In this document: positions 1 through 7,620 of the stretch, in pieces | Layout of the letters: every line of letters starts with the position of its first letter | Numbering within the stretch: position 1 is the first letter of the stretch | Source of the DNA: CAYGWX01 sp964353855 [NCBI: uncultured bacterium] | GTDB lineage: Bacteria > Edwardsbacteria > CAYGWX01 | Assembly: GCA_964353855.1 (NCBI GenBank) | Contig: CAYGWX010000009.1 | Location: 1-31,681, forward strand | Reading direction: 5' to 3' | DNA length: 31,681 nt | The notes under the pieces: generated by a model | Databases searched by the model: none | What the model was told of the DNA's origin: nothing | What the model saw: the letters and a program-made list of their open reading frames with translations, nothing else | Program-made: the position numbers and the translations under genes

Positions 1-93
1 ATACTCAACTTCCACAACCCTGTTTTAGTCCAGTTTAACGGGGGCCAGTCCGGTGGGCCACCTATGGGCCACCCAGACCCTCGTCTTGGTGAA

Positions 94-135
94 CCACTAT
101 ACACCCACCACACACCCACTATACACCCACCACAC
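94..135. repeat. 20-bp direct repeat pair in a C/A-rich tract
   Basis: CCACTATACACCCACCACAC occurs at 94-113 and again at 116-135, separated by two bases. The surrounding tract is almost purely C, A and T on the + strand. It looks like a slippage-prone simple repeat. No function can be assigned. Confidence 0.8.
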
Positions 136-358
136 CCCTACCTCACACCTATCTCACCCCTACCCCGCTTTGGGGAGGGAATGTTGTTGGGAGGGTCTTT
201 TCTGCGTATTCTATCTAAAGGCAAGAGGTTAGACTTATTTTCTCAAGGGGTTACCGCTTGATTTACGGGAACCTAATACTCCGCTTCCGAGTTAATATCC
301 AAAGAGGGCATTTGGAATAAACCCTCGATTCTTTCATGACCCATAACCCCCTTTGCTC

Positions 359-395
359 GAAAGCCGTCTTGGACAAGTTCTCCGAGACGGCTTTC
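359..395 (+). other. Perfect 11-bp hairpin upstream of first promoter
   Basis: GAAAGCCGTCT (359-369) is exactly complementary to AGACGGCTTTC (385-395), with a 15-base loop in which GGA (371-373) can also pair with TCC (381-383). No T-run follows, so it is not a standard intrinsic terminator. It could end an upstream transcript with help from Rho, or be a protein-binding site. It lies 15 bases before the -35 box of the next promoter. Confidence 0.6.
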
Positions 396-409
396 CGACA
401 GGAAAGGGA

Positions 410-439
410 TTGACAGAAATCGCCCAAAAGGGGTATGAT
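410..439 (+). promoter_or_regulatory. Sigma-70-type promoter for the ferritin-like/DHH/2-oxoacid dehydrogenase gene series
   Basis: A consensus -35 box TTGACA (410-415) is followed after 18 bases by TATGAT (434-439), one mismatch from the TATAAT consensus. Transcription should start near 446, about 45 bases before the ATG at 492. All genes from here to the terminator at 14402 run the same way with mostly short gaps, so this may be the main promoter of the block. Internal promoters, for example in the 223-bp gap before lpd, cannot be excluded. Confidence 0.75.
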
Positions 440-456
440 TATTAGTTCCCAATAAT
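438..456 (+). promoter_or_regulatory. Candidate operator: inverted repeat over the -10 and start site
   Basis: ATTATT (438-443) and AATAAT (451-456) form a perfect inverted repeat around a 7-base centre, overlapping the end of the -10 box and the predicted transcription start. This is where a repressor dimer would block the promoter. It resembles AT-rich Fur/PerR-type sites in composition but does not match a consensus I know well, so the regulator is unknown. It could also act as a weak 5' RNA hairpin. Confidence 0.35.
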
Positions 457-491
457 AGGTTCTTCAATATCTTAAAGAAAGGAATGATGCC

Positions 492-983
492 ATGAGCGAC
501 AAGGTTGTTGAGGCCATCCTGTTTGCCATCGGCTCGGAGATAGACGCTCATGATTTCTACCTCTCCCTGGCCACGAGGGTCGCCAATTCCGAGGCCAAGC
601 AAAAGCTCGAGGAACTGGCCCGCGCCGAGCAGAGCCACCGCAGGCTTTTGGAGAAGCGCTACGAGACGGTGACCGGCAAGCCCGTGGACGCCCAATGCAT
701 CGAGGGTTCGGGGGAACTCAGGAAAGCCTTGGAGCGGGCTAATTTGAGCATGAAGTCCGACGTTCTCGAGGTCGTGGAGCAGGCGATTAAGGGGGAACAG
801 GCGGCCTCAGAGTTCTATAAAAAGCAGGGGATGGAGACCCTGGATCCGGAGATCAAGGCGTTATACCTAGAACTCTCACAGGAGGAAAGGCAGCACAAGG
901 CCATCCTGGAAGGAGAGTATAAGGCGCTGGTGGCCTCGATGTATTGGTTCGAGGCGGTGACCTCGAGGCCTCTGGAAGACTGA
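492..983 (+). CDS. Ferritin-like (rubrerythrin-domain) diiron protein 1
   Basis: This is a 163-residue four-helix-bundle protein of the ferritin-like/rubrerythrin superfamily. The two-fold diiron signature is visible: E16, then E46 with H49 (ExxH), E102, then E132 with H135 (ExxH). There is no C-terminal rubredoxin domain, so it is not a classic rubrerythrin. Members of this family reduce peroxide or handle iron, mostly in anaerobes and microaerophiles. The ATG at 492 follows an AAAGGA-like site about 9 bases upstream. The tail ends in a Trp-Phe-Glu segment (residues 142-144) like that of the paralogue at 13502. It is first in the block, directly behind the promoter with the candidate operator, so it may be the redox- or iron-responsive gene of the set. 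Its exact substrate cannot be told from sequence. Confidence 0.85.
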   Translation: MSDKVVEAILFAIGSEIDAHDFYLSLATRVANSEAKQKLEELARAEQSHRRLLEKRYETVTGKPVDAQCIEGSGELRKALERANLSMKSDVLEVVEQAIKGEQAASEFYKKQGMETLDPEIKALYLELSQEERQHKAILEGEYKALVASMYWFEAVTSRPLED

Positions 984-1043
984 GCATTTTAACCGGATCA
1001 ATCAGATTTCAAAGACCGCAGGGCACCTTTAGGGCGATCACTC

Positions 1044-2474
1044 ATGAAGCCCCTCATCATCTGCCATAACGATCTGGACGGACTGGCCAGCGGGTTGGGT
1101 CTGGCGAGTTTCCTCGGCGAGCAGCATAAAGAGGCCGAGGTTTCCTTCGTCTCCTATCAGGAATTAGAGGAGTGTCTCAAAAAACGGTTGTCCGAGCGGT
1201 CATCCGAGGAGGTTTACCTGGCAGACCTTTCTTTGGGGCAGGGGCACCCGGTGTTCGAACTCATCAAGGGCTCCCTCCAGCGCACAGCCTTTTTTTGGTT
1301 CGACCATCACGGCTCCTCGGACAAGACCCAAATATCCCTGTTTCGGGTGGCCAAAGTCGCGAACGGAGAGCGCTGCGCCTGGGACCTGGTACGAGAGTTC
1401 ACCGGTCCACAGAGACCGCTTATCGAATACATCGGACGACTGGCGCACAACCGGGACTTCTGGGTCACATCGGACAAGGAGGCCTTCTGGGTCAACGACC
1501 TGGTCGAGGAGATGGGGGCTGAGGCCCTTTTCAAAAGACTTATCGGGGGCGATCAGGGGCACGCCGGTTGGATCAAAACCGACCCCATTTTGCGCATGGC
1601 CCATGCCCGGGCGCAGGAGCGAAAGCAGAAAAGCATCCATCTGGCCGAAACCACGCTCACCAAGATCGACAACGGTTGGCTTTGGGGTGTGGTGTTCTGC
1701 CGGGGCTATGCCAGCGACGTGGCTCACGAGATGATGGAGCGACACCAGCTCGATGCCGTGGCGCTCGTGGACCTTACGAAGTTCAATAACCCACTGGCCA
1801 TCTCCTTTCGCACGCGGCATCCGGAGATTGACGTCTCCAAAGTAGCTGAACGCTTGGGAGGGGGAGGACACCGCATGGCGGCCGGGGCAACGGTTGAGCT
1901 CAAGGAGATCAATCGGATGCTCCTCGAACACCTTCTGGAGCAGCGAAGTCCCGAAAGTTCATGGCCAGGAGCTAAAAAAGGGGGAGACGTTCCCGTTCTG
2001 AACGGCCAGGGGCGGTATACCGCGGCGCTTACCGCGATCCGGGCTCTCGCAGACGATTCCGGCAAGTCCTGGATGGAGGTCCTCGAGCAGACGGTAGGGA
2101 CCCTCAAGAAGGGATTCACGAAATATACTTGGGTAGGGATTTATCTTGTGGACGGAGAGATGCTGCACTTGAGAACCTTCTTGGGGAAGCCGAGCCCGCA
2201 CGAGCACATCCCGATCGGGAACGGGATCTGCGGGGCTGCGGCAAGCACCAAGAAGACGCTCAATATTCAGGACGTAAACGCCGACCCGCGTTATCTGGCC
2301 TGCAGCATCGAGACGAAGTCCGAGATCGTAGTGCCGATCCTCTCCGGCGACCGGGCCATCGGAGAGATCGATATCGACAGCGACCTCCCGGCAGCTTTCG
2401 GCCGCGAGGACCAGCAGATGCTCGAGGAGGTCGCCGGCATCTTAGCCAGGCGCTTTGAGCGCGAAAGGGGGTAA
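1044..2474 (+). CDS. DHH-family phosphoesterase fused to a fRMsr-like GAF domain
   Basis: This 476-residue protein has two parts. Residues 1 to about 300 are a DHH/DHHA1 phosphoesterase: HNDLDG (8-13), Asp61, the DHH triad (87-89), NRD (136-138) and the glycine-rich GGGGHRMAAG (272-281) of the DHHA1 substrate-binding region. Relatives cleave nanoRNA, cyclic dinucleotides or phosphate esters with Mn2+. Residues about 325-472 are a GAF domain closest in pattern to free methionine-R-sulfoxide reductase (YebR/fRMsr). The GICG motif with Cys396 and a second Cys420 (LAC, before the SEIVVPI strand) match the catalytic and resolving cysteines, while the third, upstream cysteine of YebR is absent. The GAF part could therefore reduce methionine sulfoxide or act as a thiol/ligand sensor controlling the DHH part. 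No membrane segment is seen. It lies between a ferritin-like gene and the E1 alpha gene (6-base gap). No strong Shine-Dalgarno site precedes its ATG. Confidence 0.85.
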   Translation: MKPLIICHNDLDGLASGLGLASFLGEQHKEAEVSFVSYQELEECLKKRLSERSSEEVYLADLSLGQGHPVFELIKGSLQRTAFFWFDHHGSSDKTQISLFRVAKVANGERCAWDLVREFTGPQRPLIEYIGRLAHNRDFWVTSDKEAFWVNDLVEEMGAEALFKRLIGGDQGHAGWIKTDPILRMAHARAQERKQKSIHLAETTLTKIDNGWLWGVVFCRGYASDVAHEMMERHQLDAVALVDLTKFNNPLAISFRTRHPEIDVSKVAERLGGGGHRMAAGATVELKEINRMLLEHLLEQRSPESSWPGAKKGGDVPVLNGQGRYTAALTAIRALADDSGKSWMEVLEQTVGTLKKGFTKYTWVGIYLVDGEMLHLRTFLGKPSPHEHIPIGNGICGAAASTKKTLNIQDVNADPRYLACSIETKSEIVVPILSGDRAIGEIDIDSDLPAAFGREDQQMLEEVAGILARRFERERG

Positions 2475-2480
2475 CAGTTC

Positions 2481-3509
2481 ATGGCGGTTTCAACCGATAC
2501 CCAAGCGACCCAAACATCCGACCTGCCGCTCCCCGGGCTGGACCGGGCAGGGCACCTCAGGCTTTACACCCTGCTCCTCAAGACCCGCCTGGTGGACGAG
2601 CGGATGAGGAAGCTCTTCAAACAGGGACGTTTCGCGGGAACCTATTTTTCAGCCGTTGGCCAGGAAGCAACCACGGTGGTCATCGCCTCGCAGCTTCGCA
2701 AAGATGACGTGGTCGCGCCCTCCCATCGGGAGCTGGGCGCGAACGTAGGAAAGGGAGTTTTCCTGACCGCCCTATTGGGGCAGGTGTATGCCAACACACT
2801 GAGCCCGGACCGGGGCCATGCCCATCCCTGCCATTACAGTTCCCGGGAATTCCACGTCATCCCGCCGGCCAGCACCGTGGCTGCCCAGCTCATCCTTGGC
2901 GTGGGGGCCGCCCTGGCCTTCAAGATCCGCGGTGAGGACCGCATCGCGGTCGGATTCACAGGCGACGGCGGGACGAGCCGGGGCGATTTCCACGAGGCCC
3001 TGAACTTCGCCGGAGTCCAGAAGCTCGGATTCATCTGCATCATCCAGAACAACCTCTGGGCGGAGTCCGTCCCCTTAAAGTTACAGGCCGGGATCACGGA
3101 TCTCTCCAAACGGGCCGCGGCCTACGGATTTCCCGGAATCTCCGTGGACGGAAATGACGTCGCGGAGGTCTACGAAGTGACCCGGAACGCCATCGAGCGG
3201 GCGCGAAATGGAGAGGGCCCGACCCTCATCGAGTGCCGGACCTACCGCTGGTACGGACACTCCGAGATCGACCCGGCCAACTATCGTCCGGCTGGTGAGT
3301 TTGAATTTTGGAAGGCCAAGGATCCGATTCCGCGCTTCGAGAAACTCCTCATGGACAAGGGAGTGCTTGCTGCGGAAGAGAGGGAGCACATAGCGAAAGA
3401 GGTCGAACAGGAGATCGAAGAGGCTGTGCAGACCGTAGAGAAGGCTCCCCCACCCAAGCCCGAGGAGGCCATGGAGGAGGTTTACTCCACAAGCCCGAGG
3501 GTTCATTGA
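2481..3509 (+). CDS. pdhA: 2-oxoacid (pyruvate-type) dehydrogenase E1 component, alpha subunit
   Basis: At 342 residues it has the usual length of a heterotetrameric E1 alpha subunit. It carries the thiamine diphosphate/Mg2+ motif beginning GDGGTSRGDFHEA (161-173) and ending in the Asn pair at 190-191, and the conserved TYRWYGHSEIDP stretch near residue 251. With the beta subunit at 3998 it would decarboxylate a 2-oxoacid on thiamine diphosphate and pass the acyl group to the lipoyl arm of E2. The substrate could be pyruvate, acetoin or branched-chain 2-oxoacids, and motifs alone do not decide. The symbol is given for the most common case. Its stop overlaps the next gene's start (TGATG), which implies translational coupling to the thioesterase. 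Confidence 0.9.
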   Translation: MAVSTDTQATQTSDLPLPGLDRAGHLRLYTLLLKTRLVDERMRKLFKQGRFAGTYFSAVGQEATTVVIASQLRKDDVVAPSHRELGANVGKGVFLTALLGQVYANTLSPDRGHAHPCHYSSREFHVIPPASTVAAQLILGVGAALAFKIRGEDRIAVGFTGDGGTSRGDFHEALNFAGVQKLGFICIIQNNLWAESVPLKLQAGITDLSKRAAAYGFPGISVDGNDVAEVYEVTRNAIERARNGEGPTLIECRTYRWYGHSEIDPANYRPAGEFEFWKAKDPIPRFEKLLMDKGVLAAEEREHIAKEVEQEIEEAVQTVEKAPPPKPEEAMEEVYSTSPRVH

Positions 3510-3982
3510 TGAAAGCCAAGCCGGTCCGCGAATCCTGTTCCGAGATGATCGAGTTCGTTCTGCCCCAGGATGCGAACCACTTCGCCAATGTGCTCGGCGG
3601 GAAGGTCATGCACTGGGTGGACCTGGCGGGCGTGCTCGCTGCCCAGAGGCACTGCCGGAAGCCAGTCGTAACAGTTTCGGTAGATGCGATGGACTTTCAT
3701 TCCCCGATCAAGGTGGGACACCTGGCGGTTTTCCAGTCTTGCGTGACCTATGTCTCCAGGACTTCGATGGAGGTCAAGGTGGTGGTCTTCTCAGAAGATC
3801 CCCTGACCGGAAAAAGAAACCAGACGAGCACAGCCTATCTGACCTTTGTAGCTTTGGATAAAAAGGGGAAGCCTTCACCAGTTCCTCCGCTATACCCGGA
3901 GACCCCTGCTGAGAAGGCAGAATGCGAGGCAGGAAAGAAACGTCGGGAGTTGAGGCTCCGACGGATTCACAGGCTGTCTTAA
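3509..3982 (+). CDS. Acyl-CoA thioesterase, hotdog fold (YciA/BACH type)
   Basis: The 157-residue product begins at the ATG overlapping the E1 alpha stop (TGATG); a GAGGG site lies about 7 bases upstream. An upstream extension in the same frame would run inside pdhA and is not needed. It shows the hotdog thioesterase core: NHFANVLGGKVMHWVDLAG on the central helix, then VTVSVDAMDFHSPIKVG, then strands ending in STAYLTFVALD. The family hydrolyses acyl-CoA to free acid and CoA. Here it is embedded between the alpha and beta subunits of an enzyme that makes acyl-CoA. That placement suggests it releases the complex's product, or prevents CoA from being trapped. This role is inferred from context. 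The last 25 residues are rich in Arg/Lys/Glu and probably disordered. Confidence 0.88.
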   Translation: MKAKPVRESCSEMIEFVLPQDANHFANVLGGKVMHWVDLAGVLAAQRHCRKPVVTVSVDAMDFHSPIKVGHLAVFQSCVTYVSRTSMEVKVVVFSEDPLTGKRNQTSTAYLTFVALDKKGKPSPVPPLYPETPAEKAECEAGKKRRELRLRRIHRLS

Positions 3983-3997
3983 CGAGGGATCCTTGCG

Positions 3998-4981
3998 ATG
4001 AAAAAGGTGAATTATATCGAAGCGATCACGGAAGCGATGGCCGAGGAGATGAGGCGCGATCCCCGCATCTTCCTGTTCGGGGAGGACATAGGCGCCTACG
4101 GGGGGGTGTTCAAGGCCACCAAGGGGTTGTATCAGGAGTTCGGGGAGAGGAGGGTCCTGGACAGCCCACTCTCGGAGTCCCTGATCGCCGGGGCCTGCGT
4201 GGGCGCGGCCCTGGTCGGGATGCGACCCATCCCGGAGATCCAGTTCTCGGATTTCATTACCTGCGCCTTCGACCAGATCATCCAGCAGGTGGCCAAGATC
4301 CGCTACCGCTCCAACGGGGAATGGACCGCGCCGATGGTCATCCGGGTGCCCTACGGGGGGGCCGTGGGCGGGGGGCTCTATCACTCCCAGTCCAACGAGG
4401 CCTGGTTCGTGCATCAGCCGGGCTTGCAGGTGGTTGTGCCCGGCACGCCCTATGACGCCAAGGGGCTGCTCAAGTCCGGGATTCGGGGGGAAGATCCGGT
4501 GCTTTTCTTCGAGCACAAGAGGCTTTACCGCAGCATATCGCAGGAGATTCCGGAAGAGGATTACGTAGTGCCCCTCGGGAAGGCGGAGGTCAGACGACTG
4601 GGGACGGATATCACGCTTTGCGCCTATGGATTGATGATGCACCGATCGCTGGAGGCTGCGGAGATTCTGGCCAAGGAGGGCATCCACCTCGAGGTCATAG
4701 ACCTCAGAAGCCTTTTGCCCCTCGACGAGGAGAAGATTTTGGAGTCCGTGAAGAAGACCGGCAAACTCATGACTGTGCACGAGGATTACCGGATGTGCGG
4801 GATGGGCGCCGAGATCACGGCCCTGGCGAACGAGAAGGCTTTCGAGGACCTGGATGCCGCGCCAGTGCGGGTGGTACCGCCGGACACGCCGGCCGTCCCC
4901 TTCCATCCGGTGATGGAGGAGTACTGGATGCCCGACGCGGGGAAGATCGCCGAAGCGGCCCGCAGGCTCGCGGCGTATTAG
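3998..4981 (+). CDS. pdhB: 2-oxoacid (pyruvate-type) dehydrogenase E1 component, beta subunit
   Basis: A full-length E1 beta subunit of 327 residues in the transketolase-like family. Visible family blocks are GEDIGAYGGVFKATKGL near residue 28, the VPYGGAVGGGLYHSQSNEA stretch with its HSQ, and GEDPVLFFEHKRLYR in the middle. The C-terminal transketolase domain has VIDLRSLLPLDEEKI and a late VHEDYR segment. It pairs with the alpha subunit at 2481 to form the thiamine-dependent decarboxylase. A GAGGG site sits about 8 bases before the ATG. The thioesterase gene separates it from E1 alpha, which is unusual because the two subunits are normally adjacent. Confidence 0.92.
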   Translation: MKKVNYIEAITEAMAEEMRRDPRIFLFGEDIGAYGGVFKATKGLYQEFGERRVLDSPLSESLIAGACVGAALVGMRPIPEIQFSDFITCAFDQIIQQVAKIRYRSNGEWTAPMVIRVPYGGAVGGGLYHSQSNEAWFVHQPGLQVVVPGTPYDAKGLLKSGIRGEDPVLFFEHKRLYRSISQEIPEEDYVVPLGKAEVRRLGTDITLCAYGLMMHRSLEAAEILAKEGIHLEVIDLRSLLPLDEEKILESVKKTGKLMTVHEDYRMCGMGAEITALANEKAFEDLDAAPVRVVPPDTPAVPFHPVMEEYWMPDAGKIAEAARRLAAY

Positions 4982-4991
4982 GAGGGACCTT

Positions 4992-6233
4992 ATGCCGATC
5001 AGGGTGGTCGTGCCCCAATTAGGGGAAAGCGTCATCGAGGGAACGGTCTCCAAGTGGCTCAAGCGCGAAGGGGAACGCGTCAAGCGGGATGAACCTCTCC
5101 TCGAGATCATGACCGACAAGATCAACATGGAGATTCCCTCTCCGGGCGAAGGGATCATCGAAAAGATCCTCGCTCCGGAAGGGACGGTGGTTCCGGTGGG
5201 CCAGGAGATCGCCGTGATTTCCGGAGAGGAACCCGTGGCCACTCCCGAGCCCAAGACCAAAATGGAGAGAGTGCAGACACAATTCCAGCCTGTCCCGACC
5301 CTCCAAGTCAGCGCCGGAGAGAAAGGGCAGGGTCCCCACCTCACTTCCCCCGTGGTCCGTCGCCTTGCCCGGGAGCACGGGATTAATATCACCCTGATCC
5401 AGGGCACAGGATTAGGCGGACGGGTGACGCGGAAAGACATCCTTGCTCTTATCGAAAAGAAACCCGCCACTTCGGCGAAGGTTAAAGGTCCGGGTTTTTA
5501 CAGCACGGCTTCTTCCCCCGGGGGGGAGGAAGTCATCCCTCTTGCCGGGGTGCGCAAGCTCATCGCCGAACACATGGTGAAGAGCCGGCACACCGCGGCC
5601 CATACCCTGACCATCGACGAGGTGGACATGACCCGGCTCGTGTCCCTGCGCAACGCCTACAAGGAGCCGGTCCGGGAGAAATACGGGGTCAAGCTGACCT
5701 ACATGCCGTTCCTCATCAAGGCCACGGTCTGGTCCCTTAAGGAGCATCCCTGGGTGAACGCCTCGATCTTGGAAGACAAGATCGTGGTCAAGAAATACTA
5801 TCACATCGGGATGGCCGTGGCCCGCGATCTGGGGCTCATCGTGCCGGTGATCCACGACGCTGATCAAAAGACCCTCCTGGAGATAGCCAAAGAGGTCGAG
5901 GACCTCGCCGAGAGGGCGCGTCAGGACAAGCTGACCCTGCCCGAGATCCAGGGCGGCACTTTCACCATCACCAATGCCGGAGGGTACGGGGCGATCCTCT
6001 CGGCCCCGGTGATCAATTGGCCGGAGGTCGCGATCCTGGGAGTGCACCAGATCCAGGAGCGTCCCGTGGTCGTGAACCACGAGGTCGCGGTGCGCCAGAT
6101 GATGTACCTCTCCCTGTCCTTCGACCACCGCTTGGTGGACGGCTCCCTGGCGGTCCAGTTCCTGCAGCGGATCAAGCATTATTTGGAGAATCCCGACCAA
6201 TGGCTGGTTGACGCCATGATGAACGTGACGTAA
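4992..6233 (+). CDS. pdhC: Dihydrolipoamide acyltransferase (E2) of the 2-oxoacid dehydrogenase complex
   Basis: The 413-residue E2 has three domains in order. One lipoyl domain (1-76) carries the lipoylated lysine K43 in a TDKINMEIPSP context. A linker (about 80-112) leads to the peripheral E1/E3-binding domain (about 115-152, SPVVRRLAREHGI to GRVTRKDIL). The catalytic acyltransferase domain (about 175-413) has the HRLVDG active site with H379 and D383. E2 forms the core of the complex and transfers the acyl group from lipoamide to CoA. An excellent GGAGG site sits 5-10 bases before the ATG, right after the E1 beta stop. Its lipoyl group would be supplied by LipB and LipA, both encoded downstream. 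Confidence 0.92.
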   Translation: MPIRVVVPQLGESVIEGTVSKWLKREGERVKRDEPLLEIMTDKINMEIPSPGEGIIEKILAPEGTVVPVGQEIAVISGEEPVATPEPKTKMERVQTQFQPVPTLQVSAGEKGQGPHLTSPVVRRLAREHGINITLIQGTGLGGRVTRKDILALIEKKPATSAKVKGPGFYSTASSPGGEEVIPLAGVRKLIAEHMVKSRHTAAHTLTIDEVDMTRLVSLRNAYKEPVREKYGVKLTYMPFLIKATVWSLKEHPWVNASILEDKIVVKKYYHIGMAVARDLGLIVPVIHDADQKTLLEIAKEVEDLAERARQDKLTLPEIQGGTFTITNAGGYGAILSAPVINWPEVAILGVHQIQERPVVVNHEVAVRQMMYLSLSFDHRLVDGSLAVQFLQRIKHYLENPDQWLVDAMMNVT

Positions 6234-6244
6234 GGCGTTGGTGG

Positions 6245-6257
6245 CACAAAGCTTGTG
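6245..6257. other. Short palindrome before thiC
   Basis: CACAA, AGC and TTGTG form a 5-bp inverted repeat with a 3-base centre in the 48-bp gap between the E2 gene and thiC. It is too small to be a terminator on its own. It might be a processing or binding site, or chance. Confidence 0.3.
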
Positions 6258-6281
6258 ACCATGGACAGATGTTGAATTAAG

Positions 6282-7550
6282 ATGACTCAGATCAGTCAAG
6301 CGAGGGCGGGCATCCTCACTGAGGAAATGAGGCAGGTGGCCCAGGCCGAGGGCCTGGAGCCAGAGGCCATCCGGCAGGGGGTCGCGGAGGGAACGATCGT
6401 CATCCCCCACAACCGGCACCACGCCTTCCCGGCGGTCGGAATCGGGAAGGGGCTGCGCACCAAGGTGAACTCCAACATCGGGGCCTCGGGGTACCATCAA
6501 GATAAAGACGAAGAGATGGAGAAGCTCCAAGTTTCGCTCCGCTGCGGGGCGGACTCGGTGATGGACCTCTCTACGGGGAAGGACCTGGACGAAATCCGCA
6601 CCGCCCTCCTGGCGCAGTGCCCGGTCGTCTTCGGGACCGTGCCGATCTACGAGGCGGCCTGTGAGGGGAGCATCGAGGACCTATCTCCCGAGGACCTGTT
6701 CGGAGTCATCGAGAAGCAGGCCCGTCAGGGTGTGGATTTCATGACCGTGCACTGCGGAGTCACCCGGGAGACCGTGCGGCACCTCCGGGCCCACCCGCGT
6801 CGGGTGGGGATCGTCTCCCGGGGAGGGGCCCTTCTGGCGGCCTACATCGAAAGGACAGGACGGGAAAATCCCCTGTACGAGCAATTCGACCGGTTGTGCG
6901 AGATCTTCTTTGAGCACGATGTCACGTTCTCCCTGGGGGACGGACTCCGGCCCGGCGGGATCTCGGATGCCACGGACCGGGGGCAGGTCGCGGAGCTCCT
7001 GATCCTGGGGGAACTGACCGAGAGAGCCAGGAAGAGGGGTTGTCAGGTGATGATCGAGGGACCGGGTCATGTTCCAATCGACCAAATTCCGGCCAATGTG
7101 CAGCTGGAAAAGCGACTCTGCAGCGGGGCGCCGTTCTATGTCTTAGGTCCTTTGGTCACGGACGTAGCCCCGGGGTACGACCACATCACTTCGGCCATCG
7201 GAGGAGCCATTGCCGCGGCCGCAGGGGTGGATTTCCTGTGCTACGTGACTCCGGCGGAGCACCTCCGCCTCCCCTCCGTCGAGGACGTGAAGGAGGGGGT
7301 CATCGCCGCTCGTATCGCGGCCCATGCCGGAGACCTGGTTAAGGGAGTCAAGGGGGCCAGGGAATGGGACGAGGAGATGAGCAAAAGGCGGAAGGCCCTG
7401 GACTGGAACGGGATGTTCGCGCTGGCGATTGATCCCGAGAAGGCCAAGCGCTTCCGGGAGGAGAGCGAGGCCGCGAAGGACACTGTGTGCACGATCTGCG
7501 GCAAGCTCTGCGCCATGAAGCTGGACAGCGAAACGAACCCTACGCTCTGA
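6282..7550 (+). CDS. thiC: Phosphomethylpyrimidine synthase ThiC (short form)
   Basis: ThiC is a radical-SAM-type enzyme that converts aminoimidazole ribotide to hydroxymethylpyrimidine phosphate, the pyrimidine half of thiamine. The 422-residue protein shows the expected core: SNIGASGYHQDKDEE near residue 65, GADSVMDLSTG, MTVHCGVT, SRGGALLAAY, FSLGDGLRPG, EGPGHVP, LGPLVTDVAPGYDH and CYVTPAEHL. The C-terminal iron-sulfur motif reads C403-x2-C406-x3-C410, one residue shorter in its second gap than the CX2CX4C of the E. coli type. The long N-terminal domain of E. coli ThiC is absent, as in many short forms. The benzimidazole-forming paralogue BzaF is a possible alternative, but no cobalamin genes are nearby. 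The location inside a thiamine-dependent dehydrogenase cluster supports ThiC. Only 48 bases precede it, with no room for a thiamine riboswitch. Confidence 0.88.
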   Translation: MTQISQARAGILTEEMRQVAQAEGLEPEAIRQGVAEGTIVIPHNRHHAFPAVGIGKGLRTKVNSNIGASGYHQDKDEEMEKLQVSLRCGADSVMDLSTGKDLDEIRTALLAQCPVVFGTVPIYEAACEGSIEDLSPEDLFGVIEKQARQGVDFMTVHCGVTRETVRHLRAHPRRVGIVSRGGALLAAYIERTGRENPLYEQFDRLCEIFFEHDVTFSLGDGLRPGGISDATDRGQVAELLILGELTERARKRGCQVMIEGPGHVPIDQIPANVQLEKRLCSGAPFYVLGPLVTDVAPGYDHITSAIGGAIAAAAGVDFLCYVTPAEHLRLPSVEDVKEGVIAARIAAHAGDLVKGVKGAREWDEEMSKRRKALDWNGMFALAIDPEKAKRFREESEAAKDTVCTICGKLCAMKLDSETNPTL

Positions 7551-7620
7551 GGGCGGGATGGAGGAAGGTTATTGGAGGCTTAAAGGAGGGCTTTCCGAGG
7601 GGTTCCCGAGGCCTTCCCTC

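Larger units (their letters stand above)
1..409. other. Upstream non-coding stretch with low-complexity repeats
   Basis: I see no credible gene in this stretch. It begins with two close copies of TGGGCCACC (54-62 and 65-73), continues into a C/A-rich low-complexity tract (about 94-165), and ends with a hairpin just upstream of the first promoter. The short open frames here have biased, repetitive composition (His/Pro/Thr rich), no convincing ribosome binding site and no recognisable domain. It is probably the intergenic space between an unseen upstream gene and the operon starting at 492. Confidence 0.6.

Noticed and set aside
64-261. Possible 65-residue gene in the C/A-rich 5' region
   Set aside because: The His/Pro/Thr-rich sequence merely reflects the DNA repeat, there is no ribosome site, and no domain pattern is visible.
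273-695. Minus-strand frame of 140 codons over the first promoter and gene
   Set aside because: It runs antisense through the clearly coding ferritin-like gene and the promoter and has no family pattern.
3890-5470. 526-codon minus-strand open frame
   Set aside because: It is a GC-rich antisense shadow of E1 beta and E2, which have unmistakable domains and ribosome sites.
6234-6281. Thiamine (TPP) riboswitch before thiC
   Set aside because: Only 48 bases are available and the conserved CUGAGA core is absent.
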